Below are positions 53,207 to 63,865 of a stretch of 64,000 bases of DNA, in pieces. The stretch comes from Nephrocerus scutellatus. Taxonomy: Eukaryota > Arthropoda > Insecta > Diptera > Pipunculidae. Numbering within the stretch: position 1 is the stretch's first letter; every line of letters starts with the position of its first letter. Made by a program: the position numbers and the translations under genes. Location: assembly GCA_947095585.1 (NCBI GenBank), contig OX352765.1, positions 57,934,920 to 57,998,919 of the forward strand. The letters run 5' to 3'. Below the pieces are notes generated by a model. It saw nothing but the letters and a program-made list of their open reading frames with translations. It did not search any database and was not told where the DNA came from.

Positions 53207-54125
53207 TAAACATTAAAAAAAAAACAACCCATAAAAATAAAAAATTTTCATCTAAATTCTCTAATCGCAGAAATTGATATGGGAGCCCCTCGATCCTGGA
53301 CCATTTTTTTTTATTGTAGGAGAAAATCATCGAAACAGACATTTGACATCAGATGTTAAAATTGAAAATGCTCAGATCATTTTATTCTGAGCACTTACTT
53401 ACTGAGCAGCCGACTGCGCAGCACACACCGCACACAGTCCATAAAGTGCGACGAATATCTGATGCCAGTATAGATATTTAAAAAAATGTATAAGGGCCTT
53501 GCGGCCGAACCCGGACCCGATCACTACTAAATTTTAGAAAAAGTATTGTTTATTGGGTATACACATGTGTGTTAAATTTGAAAAAAATCTGGTAATTTTT
53601 ATTTTAAATTTGTATAGGAGCCCCACGATCCCGGGGCCCGATCACTTCCAAATTTTAAACGAAAGTATTGTCACTGGAAATACACATGTGTACAATATTC
53701 CAGAAAAGGAAGTGCGTTAAAAATTGATAGTTAAAAAAAATAAATTTGTATGGGAGCCCCCCGACCCCGGGGCCCGATCGCTTCAAAAATTTTACAAAAA
53801 GTTTTGTCCATCGGACATACAGTTGCGTTTAAAATATGAAGAAAATCGGCAACTTTTTTCATTAAATATGTATGGGTGCCCCCCCGACCCAGGGGGCCGA
53901 TCTCTCCAAAAATTTTACAAGAATTGTTTTCCATCGGAGATACACATTTGTATAAAATTTGAAGAAAATTTTTTAAATTTTTTGTATGGGAGCCCCCGAC
54001 CCCGCGGCCCGAGGGGCCTCAAAATTTAATAGAAAGTGTTGTCTCCGGAAATACACATGTGTATATTTCAATAAAATGGGGCCATGGGAAGTGGGTTAAA
54101 AATTGATCGCAAGATTCCACGACGA
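53207..54125 (-). mobile_element. Dispersed repeat H, copy 3 (minus)
   Basis: It runs from ACAACCCATAAAAAT and TCTAAATTCTCTAATCGC (reverse of the 3' end of copy 1), through the CGACTGCGCAGCACACACCG module (53405-53430), to five degenerate blocks of about 115 bp with GGGAGCCCC(C)GACCC and CCATCGGA(G/C)ATACACA. It stops near 54125, where a jockey element begins, and its terminal TTAATATAGAGAATTTA is missing. Confidence 0.75.
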
Positions 54126-55163
54126 CCGACAGACTTCCGACGGACAGGGCGATCTTCAGCCTCTATAATGTTGATTGCTGGCCTTCAAGTAGAAGGAGAC
54201 GTCTTGATTATTAAAGATGTCGTCGAATCTAACATCTGTGAATCCTCTGATGTTTATATAGCGGTGGCTTGGCTCGATTTCCTCGATTCTCAGTCCTTGC
54301 ATCTCCGGACTTGGATGTGTTTCCAGCTCATCAACGAATTTCTTTGCCATTTGGAAGAAGTGGTCGGTTATTGGCAGCAGACCTGCCGCGTCGTAAAGTC
54401 TTGCAGTCACCACTTATAGCTGTTTGGCACCCTCCAGAGACTAAGTAAAGTTGATTCCCAGGTACTTAGTGTCTGACTTGGTGTTTATTGTCGTGTTATC
54501 CGGAAAGGTGATTTTTAAGGCTCTGCACCAGCTTGCGATTTTTCTTATCCTTGTTTCGGTTGCTGGTACTCGGAAGCAGATGAGTTCCATTTTGTTGGTG
54601 TTGATCTTCAGTCCCCACTTCAGGTAGTACTCCCAAAGATTTCGGAGGTGTTCCTCCACTCTTCGGGCAGCTATCGCAGGAGAGCCGGAAACGGCATACG
54701 TGATGGAGTCATCCGCGAAAAGCATGGTCCTTGTTCCGGCTGTATGGTGGGTTGATCCGCCGTGAAGATGTTAAATAGGACTGGTCCAAGTCTGGAGCCT
54801 TGGGGAACTCCGGCTTTAATCCTTTTCCTTGTCGATGGGCTGCCATACACCTGTATAAAAAAGACCCTGTTAAAAAGAAAAGAAAAAGAAACCTTCCAGT
54901 TGTCTGGAAAGTATCCATTTATAAGGCAATTGTTGAATATGATGGTTAACATCAAAATTGCCATACGCGGCAGATTTTTAAGCAGAAAATTTGAAATCCC
55001 GTCAGTGCCCGATGATTTTTTAGAGTTCCACTCATAATTAAATCACTGACAACAGCTGTCCCGGTGATTGTCTTCGCTGAACTGCACTTTAAAATTTCTT
55101 GGGGAAGTGGTTCAGGTGTTGGGGTAACTTGCTGAATTCGCAGATTCAACCTCACTCGAAGCT
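54126..55163 (-). pseudogene. Jockey element D ORF2: RT and C-terminus
   Basis: RT pieces on the minus strand are LMLTIIFNNCLINGYFPDNW, then after a deletion of the finger region RIKAGVPQGSRLGPVLFNIF, and MLFADDSITYAVSG with FADD at 54708-54719. The C-terminal piece (54156-54413) has GLLPITDHFFQMAKKFVDEL and SHRYINIRGFTD. The deletion after DNWK removes the first catalytic Asp region, so RT is inactive. A frameshift lies near 54725-54770. Confidence 0.88.
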
Positions 55164-55800
55164 CTATGGCCAAATGGCCGAATCAATATCATGTGCAAAA
55201 CAGGAATGATTCGTTATTTCTGGCATAATGTTGACGAAATTTGTCGTTGCCAAGAAGAAATCCAGCATGGATGGTGTCCGAGGATATGTCTTTCGGGGCT
55301 GTGAAACAACAGCCATGGTATGCTGCTGAGGATTTGAATCCAGCCAATCTGCAATGGCCTTTCCTTGATTGTTGCAACCTTCATCTTGCCATCGGGTATG
55401 CCTAGCGTTAAAATCCCCTCCAACCACACAGTAAGTGTGCCCAGAGGAGATGCCGCAGACAGTTTGCAGATCCCGTTGAATGTTTTCCCTCGTTGCATTA
55501 CAGTGATTGTACACTGATATTACCAACAAGGTCTCAACCTCGTTGACTTTGATGCTGACAGCTGTTGTTTCCATGTTACGCAAACCACTGATTTCCACCT
55601 TTTCGCCTGACAAAGTGTACCAGAGCAATCACTGCTTTTGTCAACCCTGTGGATGTTGTATCTGTGAGATTTGTTTCCTGTAAAAGAAGAATGTCAGGTT
55701 TATTAGTTTTAATAAATAATTTTAGTGTGATACGCCTAGCTAACGAATAAATAGAGTTCACATTATATGATAATATACTTATCCTGCTTTTTGTGAACAA
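55164..55800 (-). pseudogene. Jockey element D ORF2: APE-type endonuclease
   Basis: ORF2 starts at 55800 with ISILSYNVNSIYSLARRI and DILLLQETNLTD (catalytic Glu). A frameshift near 55615 leads into 55164-55628 with LLVISVYNHCNATRENIQRD, YCVVGGDFNARHTRWQDEGC (Asp-Phe-Asn) and TPSMLDFFLATTNF. The last catalytic Ser-Asp-His block is not kept (CFAHDIDSAI). Confidence 0.88.
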
Positions 55801-55803
55801 AAT

Positions 55804-56310
55804 TCACAAATAAGTCGACCCAACCGGTTGTTTTGGACCTGTCATCAAAACTGCTATAATTAGCAGGCCGCAGTTGCTTGCGACATGTCCAAACTTTTGG
55901 TAGTTTCTGCACTGCGTAATGCCTGCCGGTTTAAGTTTTTCCCAATGCACCAACTGGTTCATCAGGACGGTTTTTGAGCAAATTGCTGCCTTATCGCAGT
56001 TCTTCTCAAGTTCGACAATGAAATTGTTAAATTTCCTGTCGGTCCTTTGAGAGTTGAAGGGTTTGACCTCCAGTATAGGGATACCCTCTGCCGTAAATGC
56101 ATCCTTGACATCATCAGTCTCGAAGGAGTGGTGTATGTCTCTTAGGACCAACGTTTCTTTTCGGTCCTCCTTAGCAGAGTAAGTGTTGAATTCAGTCTTT
56201 CCCGAATGTAGGAAAGACCGAATCTGCTGTTGATGTTCTGCCACATATATTGGCAATTAAATTACTCATAAGAACAATATCACCCAATTGAACTGCTCCC
56301 ATATTTTGCA
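55804..56310 (-). pseudogene. Jockey element D ORF1, C-terminal part with altered zinc knuckle
   Basis: This frame ends 3 bases before the ORF2 ATG. It contains SYSAKEDRKETLVLRDIHHS-like sequence (key part KEDRKETLVLRDIHH), EGIPILEVKPFNSQRTDRKF and a knuckle CRNYQKFGHVASNC in which the second Cys is Tyr. Jockey-group ORF1 proteins bind RNA through such knuckles. The N-terminal half is missing because repeat R begins near 56311. Confidence 0.83.
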
Positions 56311-57459
56311 GTTGAATATCCATTGCATTTCGCATGTATCATTTATGGCGACATCATTAAAAAAATTATTATATTGTTACGAAATTCAGACTTTTGAGTT
56401 CCTAAAGGATTTCGCAAATCAAACACAACACAAGTTAATTAATTTAAAAATAACAACTTTAATGAACAACAATAAAATTAACACAAGTTCACAATTCATA
56501 ATGGTGATTACTTTAAATGTACACAAGAACACTTATGATACTAGTACTTCACAATAATTCTCTTAGGAGATAGCAGTATTACTTTACAAGAACTTTTACA
56601 ATTTCACTGGTTAAAATCCAATTAAATAATTATCTTACTTCGGCTTAACGCCTCTATTTATACTCAATTAAAAGCTAGACAGAAATATCGAGAAAAGACC
56701 AGAAAATTGTAGCCCTATTCCCTTATTTACAACTAACGATACTTATATGTAATGAGTCATCTTCTAAAAATAGACTACATGCCCGGTTTTTGTAAACGAA
56801 CATGATTGATCGTTCACAAAAACCGAGCAAACCGCACAAACCGGTTTGACTACTTGTTTGACCAGTACACAATGATTCAAACTTGCAGGCGGTTACATTT
56901 CAAATTTCAAATAATCTAATAGTGTTAGAGCCTCAAAAATTTTGCTTCATATTAGTAGTATGCTGTATTTTCTTAATTCTAATTTTAGTATTTATTCTTG
57001 GTACATTGCAATTTATCTAGGATTCGAACCAACTACTCTACTTTATTTTCATTGCGATTTATCTGAGGATTATAATTCTATTATATGCGCTACTAACTAC
57101 TTTTCGTAACAATATAATTGACAAGGAAATTCGGCAGTAAGCGCCACCTAGAAGTATTTTGCACCCAACTACAATTGCATTTATTTATTTATGCCGCATT
57201 TTCTTATGCTAACTTAGTGTGTTAGTGAGTAGATGATAAAGAATTGCGACGATTTATTTTATTTTTATTTTTTGACCTAAATTAAAAGTGTAATAAAGCG
57301 TGGAATTTACTATTCTTATTTTTCTTTTCTTATTTCTTCTAGAGTCTATATGATTTTAAATATGTGTCCACTCTAAAGAAGCTACTAGTTGACAGAAGAA
57401 ATCACAAGCAGTTGTAGAATTGTAGCATTTCTTTTATCATCTACTGCACTTTTGAATAA
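56311..57459 (-). repeat. Dispersed repeat R, copy 2 (minus), split by a solo LTR
   Basis: CATTGCATTTCGCATGTATC (56320-56340) and GACAAGGAAATTCGGC to TGCCGCATTTTCTTATG (57117-57210) are the reverse complement of repeat R. They lie on the two sides of the LTR at 56375-57110. The DNA from 57250 to 57459 continues R in more diverged form (CGTGGAATTTACTATTCTTA). Confidence 0.75.
56375..57110 (-). repeat. Solo LTR of element M/N family
   Basis: This 736-bp LTR runs TGTTACGAAA...TTTCGTAACA on the minus strand, with no primer site or purine tract beside it. ATAT at 56371-56374 and 57111-57114 is the target duplication, so this is a solo LTR left by LTR-LTR recombination. It is very similar to 59597-60321. 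Confidence 0.9.
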
Positions 57460-58205
57460 TCTATATATATAAAATAGAAAATTTATTTGTATATATATAT
57501 ATATATATATATATTTGTGCCTAACTAGCCCTGGAACGCCTTGATCAATTTCAACCAAACTTGGTATACATATTAGTTACTATGTCGAATCAAACATAGG
57601 TGGTGGGAGGTAGCACGTTTTTTGGCTGGGGGAGGCGTGGCAGGCGATTTCAGTGTCAAACCCACCATTTTCGGTATCGCCGAGACGAATAGTGCTGGAA
57701 GTACACTCCTATGGGTGAGTTATATTCCCGCAGGGTGTGGCTTTTCGATAGTAGAGTTGATTCTATGGTTTTCGGGGTCGCTGAGTTGAATGGTGATGGT
57801 AAGACAGCTCTAGGGGGATGGGATGGGGTCGATAACGGTGTGGGGGGGGGTGACCGATATAAGTGCCGATTCTATGGTTTTCGGGGTCGCTGAGTTGAAA
57901 TGGTGATGGTAAGACAGCTATAGGGGGATGGGGTCGATAACTGCGGGGAAGGGTGGTGACCGATATTAGTGTTGATTTTATGGTTTTCGGGGTCACTGAG
58001 TTGAATGGTGATGGTAAGACAGCTATAGGGTGATGGGGTCGATAACTGAGTGGGAGGGGGGTGACCGATATTAGTGTCGATTTTATGGTTTTCGGGGTCG
58101 CTGACTTGAATGGTGATGGTAAGACAGCTCTAGAGGGATGGGGTCGATAACTGAGGGGGGGGGGGTGACCGATATTAGTGTCGATTTTATGGTTTTCAGG
58201 GTCGC
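57460..58205 (+). mobile_element. Helitron-like 5' end with minisatellite
   Basis: It starts TCTATATATATAAAATAG, the usual form of insect Helitron 5' ends, followed by a (TA)n run. Then comes CTAACTAGCCCTGGAACGCC and a block with AGCACGTTTTTTGGCTGGG shared with 63800-63910 in reverse. From about 57765 a unit of roughly 100 bp (TTATGGTTTTCGGGGTCGCTGA...GATGGGGTCGATAACTG plus a variable G run) repeats about 4.5 times. The frames inside are repeat artefacts. The 3' part is lost at the junction with repeat H. Confidence 0.65.
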
Positions 58206-59408
58206 TGAACTAATTTATGAAAACGCGAAATGACAAAATATTGTGAAAACTTGTTGTTCCATCTGTAAGTTGATATCGACAACAAAAAACGACATCAATA
58301 ATAATACAATTCAGTAAATAAGTAAGTAAGTTGAATTAAGCATAAAACATTTATGTCTCGTTTCATTTGCTGGGTTCATTTGTGGGTGAGCTAAGATTTC
58401 TCTCTCGTGGTTTCAGCTTAACGTTGCATTTGCGAACTGTGCCCGGAGTACGGTTTGATTTTGTGTACCTTTGTTTTGTAACCGATAATGTTACTTTGCT
58501 ACCCGTCGGCAATCGGGTACATCGGGCACTCACCTCGTTCACCTCGAAAACTCTGTCACTTTGAAAGCTAACCTATGGGTATGGTTTCGGATACGGTTTG
58601 TGCAATTGGAAAGAGACATTAGTAAACAAAATACATACATATAACTTAAAGATAAAATGGAATGTTCATAATCGATTCGACTTTTATACTATTACGCACA
58701 TTCATGGAAACTTTGTGAAATGTCGGAGTAATGTATATTGATGCTTGAGAAATGATGTGAAACCGAAAACTCGTAGTGCTGCCATGAACAGGCAGAATAG
58801 ATTTTGTAATCAAAATCCACCAAATCAAGCAGCGCAGCCGACTGCGCAGCACACACCGCACAGAGTCGTTGGAGTGCGACGGTATTGAAAAAAATGTATA
58901 AGGGCCTTGCGGCTGAACCTGGGGCCCGATCACTTCCAAATTTTAAAAGAAAGTATTGTCGCCGGAAATACTCATGTGGGCTTTAGGAAGTGCGTTAAAA
59001 ATTGATAATTACAGGGGCCCGATAGCTTCAAAAATTTTACAAAAATGTTTGTCCATCGAAGATACACAGGCGTATAAAATTTGAAGAAAATCGGAAACTT
59101 TTTTCATATGATTTGTATGGGTGTCCTCCCGACCCAGGGGCCCGATCTCTCTAAAATTTTTACAAAAGGTGTTTTCCATCGGAGATACACATTTGTATAA
59201 ATTTTAAAGAAAATCGGGTAAATTTTTTAAAATATTTGTATGGGAGGTCCGAGGGGCCTGAAATTTTAATAGAAAGTATTGTCACCAGAAAAAATTTCAA
59301 TAAAATCGGGCTATGGAAAGTGGGTTAAAAATTGATCGCAAGATTCCATGACACACAAATCCACACAGCCACAAACCCACAAACACACGGGCACGCGAAG
59401 TTAATATA
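58206..59408 (-). mobile_element. Dispersed repeat H, copy 4 (minus), with unique insert
   Basis: 58206-58370 is the reverse complement of 32350-32470 (ACTTGTTGTTCCATCTGTAA). The CGACTGCGCAGCACACACCG module lies at 58838. Blocks with CCATCG(A/G)AGATACACA follow, and the terminal CACGCGAAGTTAATATAGAG ends at about 59408. About 400 bp (58400-58800) have no counterpart in copy 1 and no recognisable gene. The left terminal sequence is missing. Confidence 0.72.
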
Positions 59409-59596
59409 GAGAATTTAAAAACAAAATGTATCGCGTTTTACTGTGAAAGAATAAACGTCGCAATTCTTTATCATCTACTCACAAATACACTAAGTTGGCA
59501 TAAGAAAATGCGGCATAAATAAATAAATGCAATTGTAGTTGGGTGCTTAATACTTCTATGTGGTGCGAACAGCCGAATTTCCTTGTCAATTTATAT
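59409..59596 (+). repeat. Dispersed repeat R, copy 3
   Basis: It matches R from GTATCGCGTTTTACTGTG through CCGAATTTCCTTGTCAATTT and is interrupted by an element N LTR after ATAT (59593-59596), the same point at which the solo LTR split copy 2. Confidence 0.8.
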
Positions 59597-60321
59597 TGTT
59601 ACGAAAAGTAGTTAGAGCGCATATAATAGAATTAAAATCCTAAGATAAATCGCAATGTAAATAAAGTTAGTTCGAATCCTAGATAAATCGCAATGTACCA
59701 AGAATAAATACTAAAATTAGAATTAGAAAATACAGCATACTAAAAATATGAAGCATACTTTTAGGCTCTAACACTATTAGATTATTTGAAATTTGAAATG
59801 TAACCGCCTGCAAGTTTGAATCATTGTGTACTGGTCAAACAAGTAGTCAAACCGGTTTGTGCGGTTTGCCCGGTTTTTGTAAACGATCAATCATGTTCGT
59901 TTACAAAAACCGGGCATGTAGTCTATTTTTAGAAGATGACTCATTACATATAAGTATCGTTAGTTGTAAATAAGGGAATAAGGATACAATTTTCTTGTCT
60001 TTTCTCGATATTTCTGTCTAGCTTTTAATTGAGTATAAATAGAGCCATTAGGCAGAAGTAAGATTATTAGTTAATTGGATTTTAACCAGTGTAGTTGTAA
60101 AAGTTCTTGTAAAGTAATACTGCTATCTCCTAAGATAATTATTGTGAAGTGAAGTGAAGTGAAGTGTTCTTGTGTACATTTAAAGTAATCACCATTATAA
60201 ATTGTGAACTTGTGTTAATTTTATCGTTGTTCATTAAAGTTGGTAATTTTAAATTAATTAACTCGTGTTGTGTTTGATTTGCGAAATCCTTTACGAACTC
60301 AAAAACGTGAATTTCGTAACA
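59597..60321 (+). repeat. Element N 5' LTR (M family)
   Basis: This 725-bp LTR runs TGTTACGAAA...TTTCGTAACA. It has TATAAATAG at 60034 and an initiator-like ATTAGTT about 30 bases on. A perfect 17-bp inverted repeat (59869-59885 and 59898-59914, 12-base loop) lies in U3. AGTGAAGTGAAGTGAAGTG forms a short 5-bp tandem array near 60146. Confidence 0.93.
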
Positions 60322-60323
60322 AT

Positions 60324-60339
60324 TGGTGTCAGAAGTGAG
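60324..60339 (+). other. Primer binding site, tRNA-Leu type (element N)
   Basis: TGGTGTCAGAAGTGAG is complementary to a tRNA-Leu 3' end apart from one base near its 3' side. It is better preserved than in element M. Confidence 0.85.
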
Positions 60340-60507
60340 ATTTTGCAAATCGTGTAAATTGAGAGGCATTAAATTTTTGCAAATTGAGAGATAGTAAAAT
60401 TTTACAAACCGTGAACAATAAATAAATTAATTGGTAATTTTTCAAACCTTGAGACAGTGAATAAATTAATTGGTGATTTTACAAACTGATAAACATTAAA
60501 CAATAAA

Positions 60508-61195
60508 ATGGAATGTGCAGTGAACATTAAATCCAGGAGCTTAAAGAAGAACTTGGACGGCGAGGTCTAAGTACTGCGGGAAATAAGCAAGAGTTATTTC
60601 TCCGACTGCAACAAGTCGTTAAAGGGGAAAAGCAGCAAGCTGGTGAAGTGTTTTCCATTGAGACGGAGTTAGTAGAGCGAAAATCGTCCACTTCGGAAGA
60701 AAAGGGTGGTGTGCCAAACATGGAAGCTATGTTTAATGCCCTAATACAACAAATTAATAGTAAATTTGACCAGTATAGTGAACAGATAAACAGCAAAATT
60801 GACCATCAAAGTAAACAAAGTGAAAATCGTCCACTTCGGAAGAAAAGGGTGGTGTGTACAACAAATTAACTGTAAATTTGACTAGCATAATGAACAGATA
60901 AACAGCAAAATTTGAATTTGAAGATTTGAATTCTCAAATGCAGCAGCAAATTCAACAATCACAGCAACAGAGTCAGGAGAATAAACAGATGAATCAAGAA
61001 TTGAGTTCCAATTTAAACGAGAAGTTGGACCAACAAAGCCAAGGTCTGAAGAAAGAGTTGGATCGCCAGAATCAACAATCGCAGCGCCAAAGCCAGAACC
61101 GAAGCAGGAATTGAATTCCAAATTCGACCAGCAAAATGAAAAGCTAGATGTCATTCAAGAAACGCTAAAAGGTGAAATAAATGAAAATACGTGAA
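60508..61195 (+). pseudogene. gag: Element N Gag N-terminus: SAP-like motif and Gln-rich coiled coil
   Basis: The frame of the ATG at 60508 is lost after a small deletion relative to element M. The next frame reads QELKEELGRRGLSTAGNKQE then LFLRLQQVVKG (60533-60630), a good SAP-type helix-turn-helix pattern. It continues without a break into ETELVERKSSTSEEKG and a Gln/Asn-rich coiled-coil-like region (QQINSKFDQYSEQINSKID; 60926-61114 QQQIQQSQQQSQENKQ). A partial duplication of SENRPLRKK-coding DNA sits at 60825. Coding ends near 61195 where repeat H sequence begins. Capsid and pol are absent. Confidence 0.82.
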
Positions 61196-61493
61196 TTTGA
61201 AGAAAATCGGGTTAATTTTTTTGAACAATTTTTATTGGGCCCAACGGGCCCGGGGCCCCCAAAATTTTCTTGAAAAGTGTTCTCCATCGGAGATACACAC
61301 GTATATTAAATTTGAAAAAAATCGGGTTAATTTTTTTTAATTTATAGAAACTCGGGCTAATTTTTAAAAATTCATATGGAAGGCCCTCGTACCTGGGGCC
61401 ACTTCCAAATTTTTACAAAAAGCGTTGTCCATAGGATTAGAGAATTTACGCTAAAAATTTTAATTTTTATGGGTTGTTTTATTTTCTTGTGAA
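61196..61493. mobile_element. Dispersed repeat H, rearranged fragment (copy 5)
   Basis: Blocks with AAGAAAATCGGGTTAATTTT and CCATCGGAGATACACACG are in the orientation of copies 3-4, but the last part GGATTAGAGAATTTACG...TTATGGGTTGTTT is in the orientation of copy 1. The fragment is therefore an inverted rearrangement. It directly abuts the Helitron 3' terminus. Confidence 0.65.
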
Positions 61494-61729
61494 CTAGCTG
61501 ATTACCCGGCGTTGCCCAGATATTTATTCATCCCAATCTTCTATTAGGCAGGGCTAGAAAAAAGAATTATATCTATCTATAGGGTAAAATTGCAGTTTTT
61601 ATTAAAAAAAATTTATTTTAAATTATAGCTATAGTATTCAAATTATAAAATAAAATTAAATAAACATACATAAAATTAATTAAAAAAAAAACAAAAAAAA
61701 TTGGTAGTATGCAATGTTTTTAGTTTTAC

Positions 61730-62380
61730 CTTCAAGAGCAGGAATAAATAAATTCTAAGGTCAACCCAACCCAGAGCAAGCAAAATTAAGTTGTCCGTGG
61801 GAAAAACATGGCGATCTTAAATCTATACCCCACAGTACTTAATAAACTGTCCGACTTATTGATCTTCATCGAAAACGCAAGTTTTACTGAAATTATAATC
61901 TCTTAAATTTAAAAGCTAGATCCGTCAAAATGAGTGCAATCCGTGGGATAAAAACTGTTTCACACTGTCACTTTTCTGTGAAGATAGTCGCTTCAATTAT
62001 ATTTCCCGGCATCTCTTTTACGCACAGTCTTGTGCCGTTGCAAACATTTGGCGAGTCGAGAATCCGTAGTAAAATAATTGGAGATCAAACTGTAAGACGA
62101 TGTGGTGGAAATCCAGATGAATTAAGTGAGTTTAGGAACTCAGTTAGATAAATAACTTCCACATCAGTATCTATAAAAGTATCGATACACTTATATTCAG
62201 TGACTACGCCTATTAACATGGCAAGTATTTGATTGTTTATTTTGTGGTTGTCTCCATTTTTAGTAGCAAGAATGGCCCCTTCTAGCAACCGGTTCAAAAT
62301 GTTATAGTTTTAAGAAACAGCCGGATAAATAGAATTTATTAGTTCAGCGGCAGATTTCAAAAAACGATGTCAATTTAACA
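61730..62380 (-). pseudogene. Helitron helicase (PIF1-like) C-terminal domain
   Basis: The minus-strand pieces are ELINSIYPAVS, LLEGAILATKNGDNHKINNQ, VEVIYLTEFLNSLNSSGFPP, IILLRILDSPNVCNGTRLCV, FSMKINKS, GIDLRSPCFSHGQLNFACS (61773-61829) and LFIPALEGKTKNIAYY. These are the consecutive C-terminal motifs of the PIF1-type helicase found in Helitron Rep/Hel proteins (RAILAPKN, LNSLNPSGLPPH, INKAQGQ, CFSHGQLYVACSR). Stops and frameshifts occur near 62085, 61950, 61870 and 61780. The Walker A and B motifs are not present. Confidence 0.88.
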
Positions 62381-62494
62381 TATCCATAAATAACGGCTAC
62401 TAATCTACCTTTTCCAATTTGAAGTAGGGGCGACAATGTCCTCACCCCCAAATTCGTCGCCAAATGGTCGCCGAGTACTACTCTATACACCACT

Positions 62495-63865
62495 ATTCAT
62501 CTCAGCGACCCCGAAAACTATGGGATCGACAATAATAAGCCCCACCCAGTTATCGACCCCATCCCCCTACAGCTGTCTTACCATCACCATTAAACGAAGC
62601 TGTCTTACAAACACCATTCAACTCAACGACCACGAAAACCATAAAATCAACAACCATAAAATCAACACTAATATCGTTCACCATGCCCCCGCAGTTATCG
62701 ACCCCATCCCCCTAGAGCTATCTTACCAACACCATACCCCTGGAGCTGTCTCACCATCACTATTCAACTCATCGACCCCGAAAACTATAGAATCGACACT
62801 AATATAGGTAACCCCCCCACCCAATCAACAACCACCCACTGGAGTGTCTCACCGTCACTATTCAACTCGGCGACCCCGAAAACCATAAAATCGACACTAA
62901 TATCGTTCACCCCCCCCCCCCCCCCTCAGTTTCGACCCCATCCCCCTAGAGCTGTCTTACAAACACCATTCAACTCAGCGACCACGATAACCATAAAATC
63001 AACACTAATATCGTTCACCATCCCCCTCAGTTATCGACCCCATCCCCCTAGAGCTGTCTTACCAATACCATTCAACTCAGCGACCACGAAAACCATAATA
63101 TCGACTCTAATATCATTCATCATGGGGGGGGCCCCACAGTTATCGACCCCATCCCCCTAGAGCTGTCTTACCAACAACATTCAACTCAGCGACCACGAAA
63201 ACCAAAACCAATGAATCAACACTAAAATCGGTCACCCCCCTCCCCATTCAACTATCACCCATCCCCGTAGAGCTGTCTTACCATCACCATTCAACTCAGC
63301 GACCACGAAAACCAAAGAATAAACACTAATATCGGTCACCAACCCCCCCACAGCTATCGACCCATCCCTCTAGAGCTGTATTACCAACACCATTCAACTC
63401 AGCGACCACGAAAACCATAACATCGACACTAATATCGTTAACCCCCCCCCCCCCCACCAAACCTCATTTATCGACCCCATCCACCTAGAGCGAGCTGTCT
63501 TACCATCAACATTCAACTCAACGACCACGAAAACCAAAACCAATGAATCAACACTAATATCGGTCACCCCCCCCCCCACAGCTATCGATCCATCCCGGTA
63601 GAGCTGTCATACCAACACCATTCAACTCAGCGACCACGAAAACCATAAAATCAACACTAATATCGGTCACCCCACTCCCTATTCAACTATCACCCATCCT
63701 CGTAGAGCTGTCTTGCCATCACCATTCAACTCAGCGACCCCGAAAACCAAAGAATCAACACTAACATAGATGACCCACCCCCTAGGGGAATATAACTCAT
63801 CCATAGGAGTGTACTACCAGCATTATTCGTCTCGGCGATACCGAAAACGGTAGGTCCGACACTAA
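62495..63865 (-). repeat. Minisatellite of about 105 bp units with C/G runs, about 12 units
   Basis: Plus-strand units contain CATTCAACTCAGCGACC(A/C)CGAAAACC, AATCGACACTAATATCG, a C run of 3-14 bases, and TATCGACCCCATCCCCCTAG with AGCTGTCTTACCA. About 12 to 13 units are seen, with variable length mostly due to the C run. It is the reverse complement of the array at 57765-58205. Frames through it are not genes. Confidence 0.9.

Noticed and set aside
53724..54029. Plus and minus frames within repeat H copy 3
   Set aside because: Repeated blocks of about 115 bp give repeated peptides (PPDPG, SLQKFYK) with no known domain; repeat artefact.
56375..57110. Possible full element in minus orientation
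   Set aside because: No primer site or purine tract adjoins the LTR and ATAT flanks both ends, so it is a solo LTR.
57711..57996. Gly/Val-rich plus frame and Pro/His-rich minus frame
   Set aside because: Same minisatellite in the other orientation; no independent coding evidence.
58367..58564. Plus frame of 65 codons in the unique part of repeat H copy 4
   Set aside because: Short, no motif, and bounded by repeat sequence on both sides.
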